Assembly (NCBI GenBank): GCA_031279915.1
Contig: JAITHO010000202.1
Coordinates: 1 to 6,517, forward strand
Reading direction: 5' to 3'
Length of the DNA: 6,517 nt
DNA from: Tannerellaceae bacterium
GTDB taxonomy: Bacteria > Bacteroidota > Bacteroidia > Bacteroidales > Tannerellaceae
Below the pieces are notes generated by a model that was given only the letters and a program-made list of their open reading frames with translations, was not told where the DNA came from and did not search any database. Positions within the stretch are counted from its first letter, which is position 1. Each line of letters begins with the position of its first letter. The position numbers were made by a program, and so were the translations under genes. Shown here in pieces: positions 5,742-6,517 of this stretch.

Positions 5742-6517
5742 ATGAAACGAAACATATTTGCCATATTCATTGCTATGCTATTAGCGCAGATAATAATCTC
5801 CTGCAGCGAAAGCACAATCAATCTCGACCCTATCGGCGACACGGAAGCCGGCTTTTTCCAAAATGAAAAGCAAATGCAGCAAGCCGTGTTCGGTATTTAT
5901 CAGAAAGTATCCTTCTTCTATGCTTTCAGGGGAGGACAAAACAATAACGTTTTCCCTGTTGTGCTACTGCCCAGCGACGACCTCACCACGCCCGGCTCTT
6001 ATGCAACCGAAAACTTCTCGGCTCTGAACGGATCAAACGGACAGCTATCCCTCTACTATCAATTCGCCTACCAGCTTATCGCTCGCGCCAACATTGTGCT
6101 GCAAAAGATTGAGGAGAACGGGAGCTTCGCCTATAAAGAAAAGCCCGAAGAACGGGCATATCACAAGGGAGAGGCGCTGTTCCTCCGTTCCTACATAAAC
6201 TTCTGCCTCTGGAACGTTTATGGCACCGCGCCCTTGATCAGCGAGCGCATAACCGACCTCAACAAAGCTTATGCGCCCAACTCGACGGGAACGCAACTGC
6301 TCGACCAGGCTATCACCGACCTTGAAGAGGCTGCCACACTGCTGCCCGAAAGCTGGCCGGCTGAACACAAAGGCAGAGTGACGCGCAACTCGGCTCTGGG
6401 ACTTCGGGGGAAATGCCTCATGTTCCGCGGAACGGTAGCAAAGAACAAGGCCGACTTCACTGCCGCCATCGCCAATTTCGATGCCATTCAGGGACTATCG
6501 CTAACCGCACAGTACAG
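5742..6517 (+). CDS. SusD/RagB-family surface lipoprotein, N-terminal part (cut by window end)
   Basis: An open frame runs from ATG at 5742 to the window edge (258 complete codons); SusD proteins are usually about 450-650 residues, so roughly half is present. The N-terminus is a lipoprotein signal with a hydrophobic core at 5-19 and lipobox IISC, giving an acylated Cys21 followed by Ser-Glu. SusD family features are FFQNEKQMQQAVFGIYQKV (38-56), the helix YYQFAYQLIARANIVLQKI (105-123), GEALFLRSYINFCLWNVYGT (143-162) followed by APLI, and VTRNSALGLRGKCLMF (213-228), which matches the TPR-like helical repeats. It would sit on the outer face as the lid of the SusC barrel and bind the ligand. It starts 18 bases after the susC stop with no terminator between them, so one operon is likely. 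The frame shows no internal stop or shift, so the truncation is only the window boundary. Confidence 0.96.
   Translation, partial: MKRNIFAIFIAMLLAQIIISCSESTINLDPIGDTEAGFFQNEKQMQQAVFGIYQKVSFFYAFRGGQNNNVFPVVLLPSDDLTTPGSYATENFSALNGSNGQLSLYYQFAYQLIARANIVLQKIEENGSFAYKEKPEERAYHKGEALFLRSYINFCLWNVYGTAPLISERITDLNKAYAPNSTGTQLLDQAITDLEEAATLLPESWPAEHKGRVTRNSALGLRGKCLMFRGTVAKNKADFTAAIANFDAIQGLSLTAQY

Overview
The window looks like a Bacteroidota (most likely Bacteroidales) chromosome. It carries a SusC/SusD outer-membrane pair behind an ECF sigma factor and a FecR-type anti-sigma factor, all on the + strand. None of the starts shows a clear Shine-Dalgarno sequence, which is usual for this phylum. The species and the transported substrate cannot be read from the sequence.

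Layout: 1-269 is non-coding. It holds a 41-bp tandem repeat (18-130), an AT-rich stretch with no clear feature (131-202) and a candidate promoter (203-233). Next come the ECF sigma factor (270-830), a 62-bp gap with a second copy of the same promoter motif (841-871), and the membrane-spanning FecR anti-sigma factor (893-2101). A 136-bp leader follows (2102-2237), with a short purine-rich repeat and a strong hairpin. The STN-bearing SusC-type TonB-dependent transporter (2238-5723) comes next, then a SusD-type lipoprotein (5742 to the window end, truncated by the edge).

By analogy with the family, the four proteins form one trans-envelope signalling and uptake circuit. SusD and SusC bind ligand at the surface, and the STN domain of SusC contacts the periplasmic part of FecR. 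FecR then frees or activates the sigma factor, which transcribes the uptake genes. Two non-coding signals add to this. First, the motif TGAGTACAAA-N10-CATTGTCTTTT occurs before both the sigma gene and the fecR gene with identical spacing, suggesting one ECF-type promoter and autoregulation. Second, the minus strand of the susC leader carries what looks like a complete small transcription unit: a perfect Bacteroidota -7 box with a TTG at suitable distance inside the first susC codons, and about 80 nt later a GC hairpin followed by seven T. This predicts a cis-antisense RNA over the susC start codon, resembling the DonS-type RNAs described in Bacteroides fragilis, and is the most interesting item in the window.

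Third-codon-position composition also flips between the regulatory pair (G/T-ending codons) and the transport pair (C/A-ending codons), although all four genes lie on the same strand.
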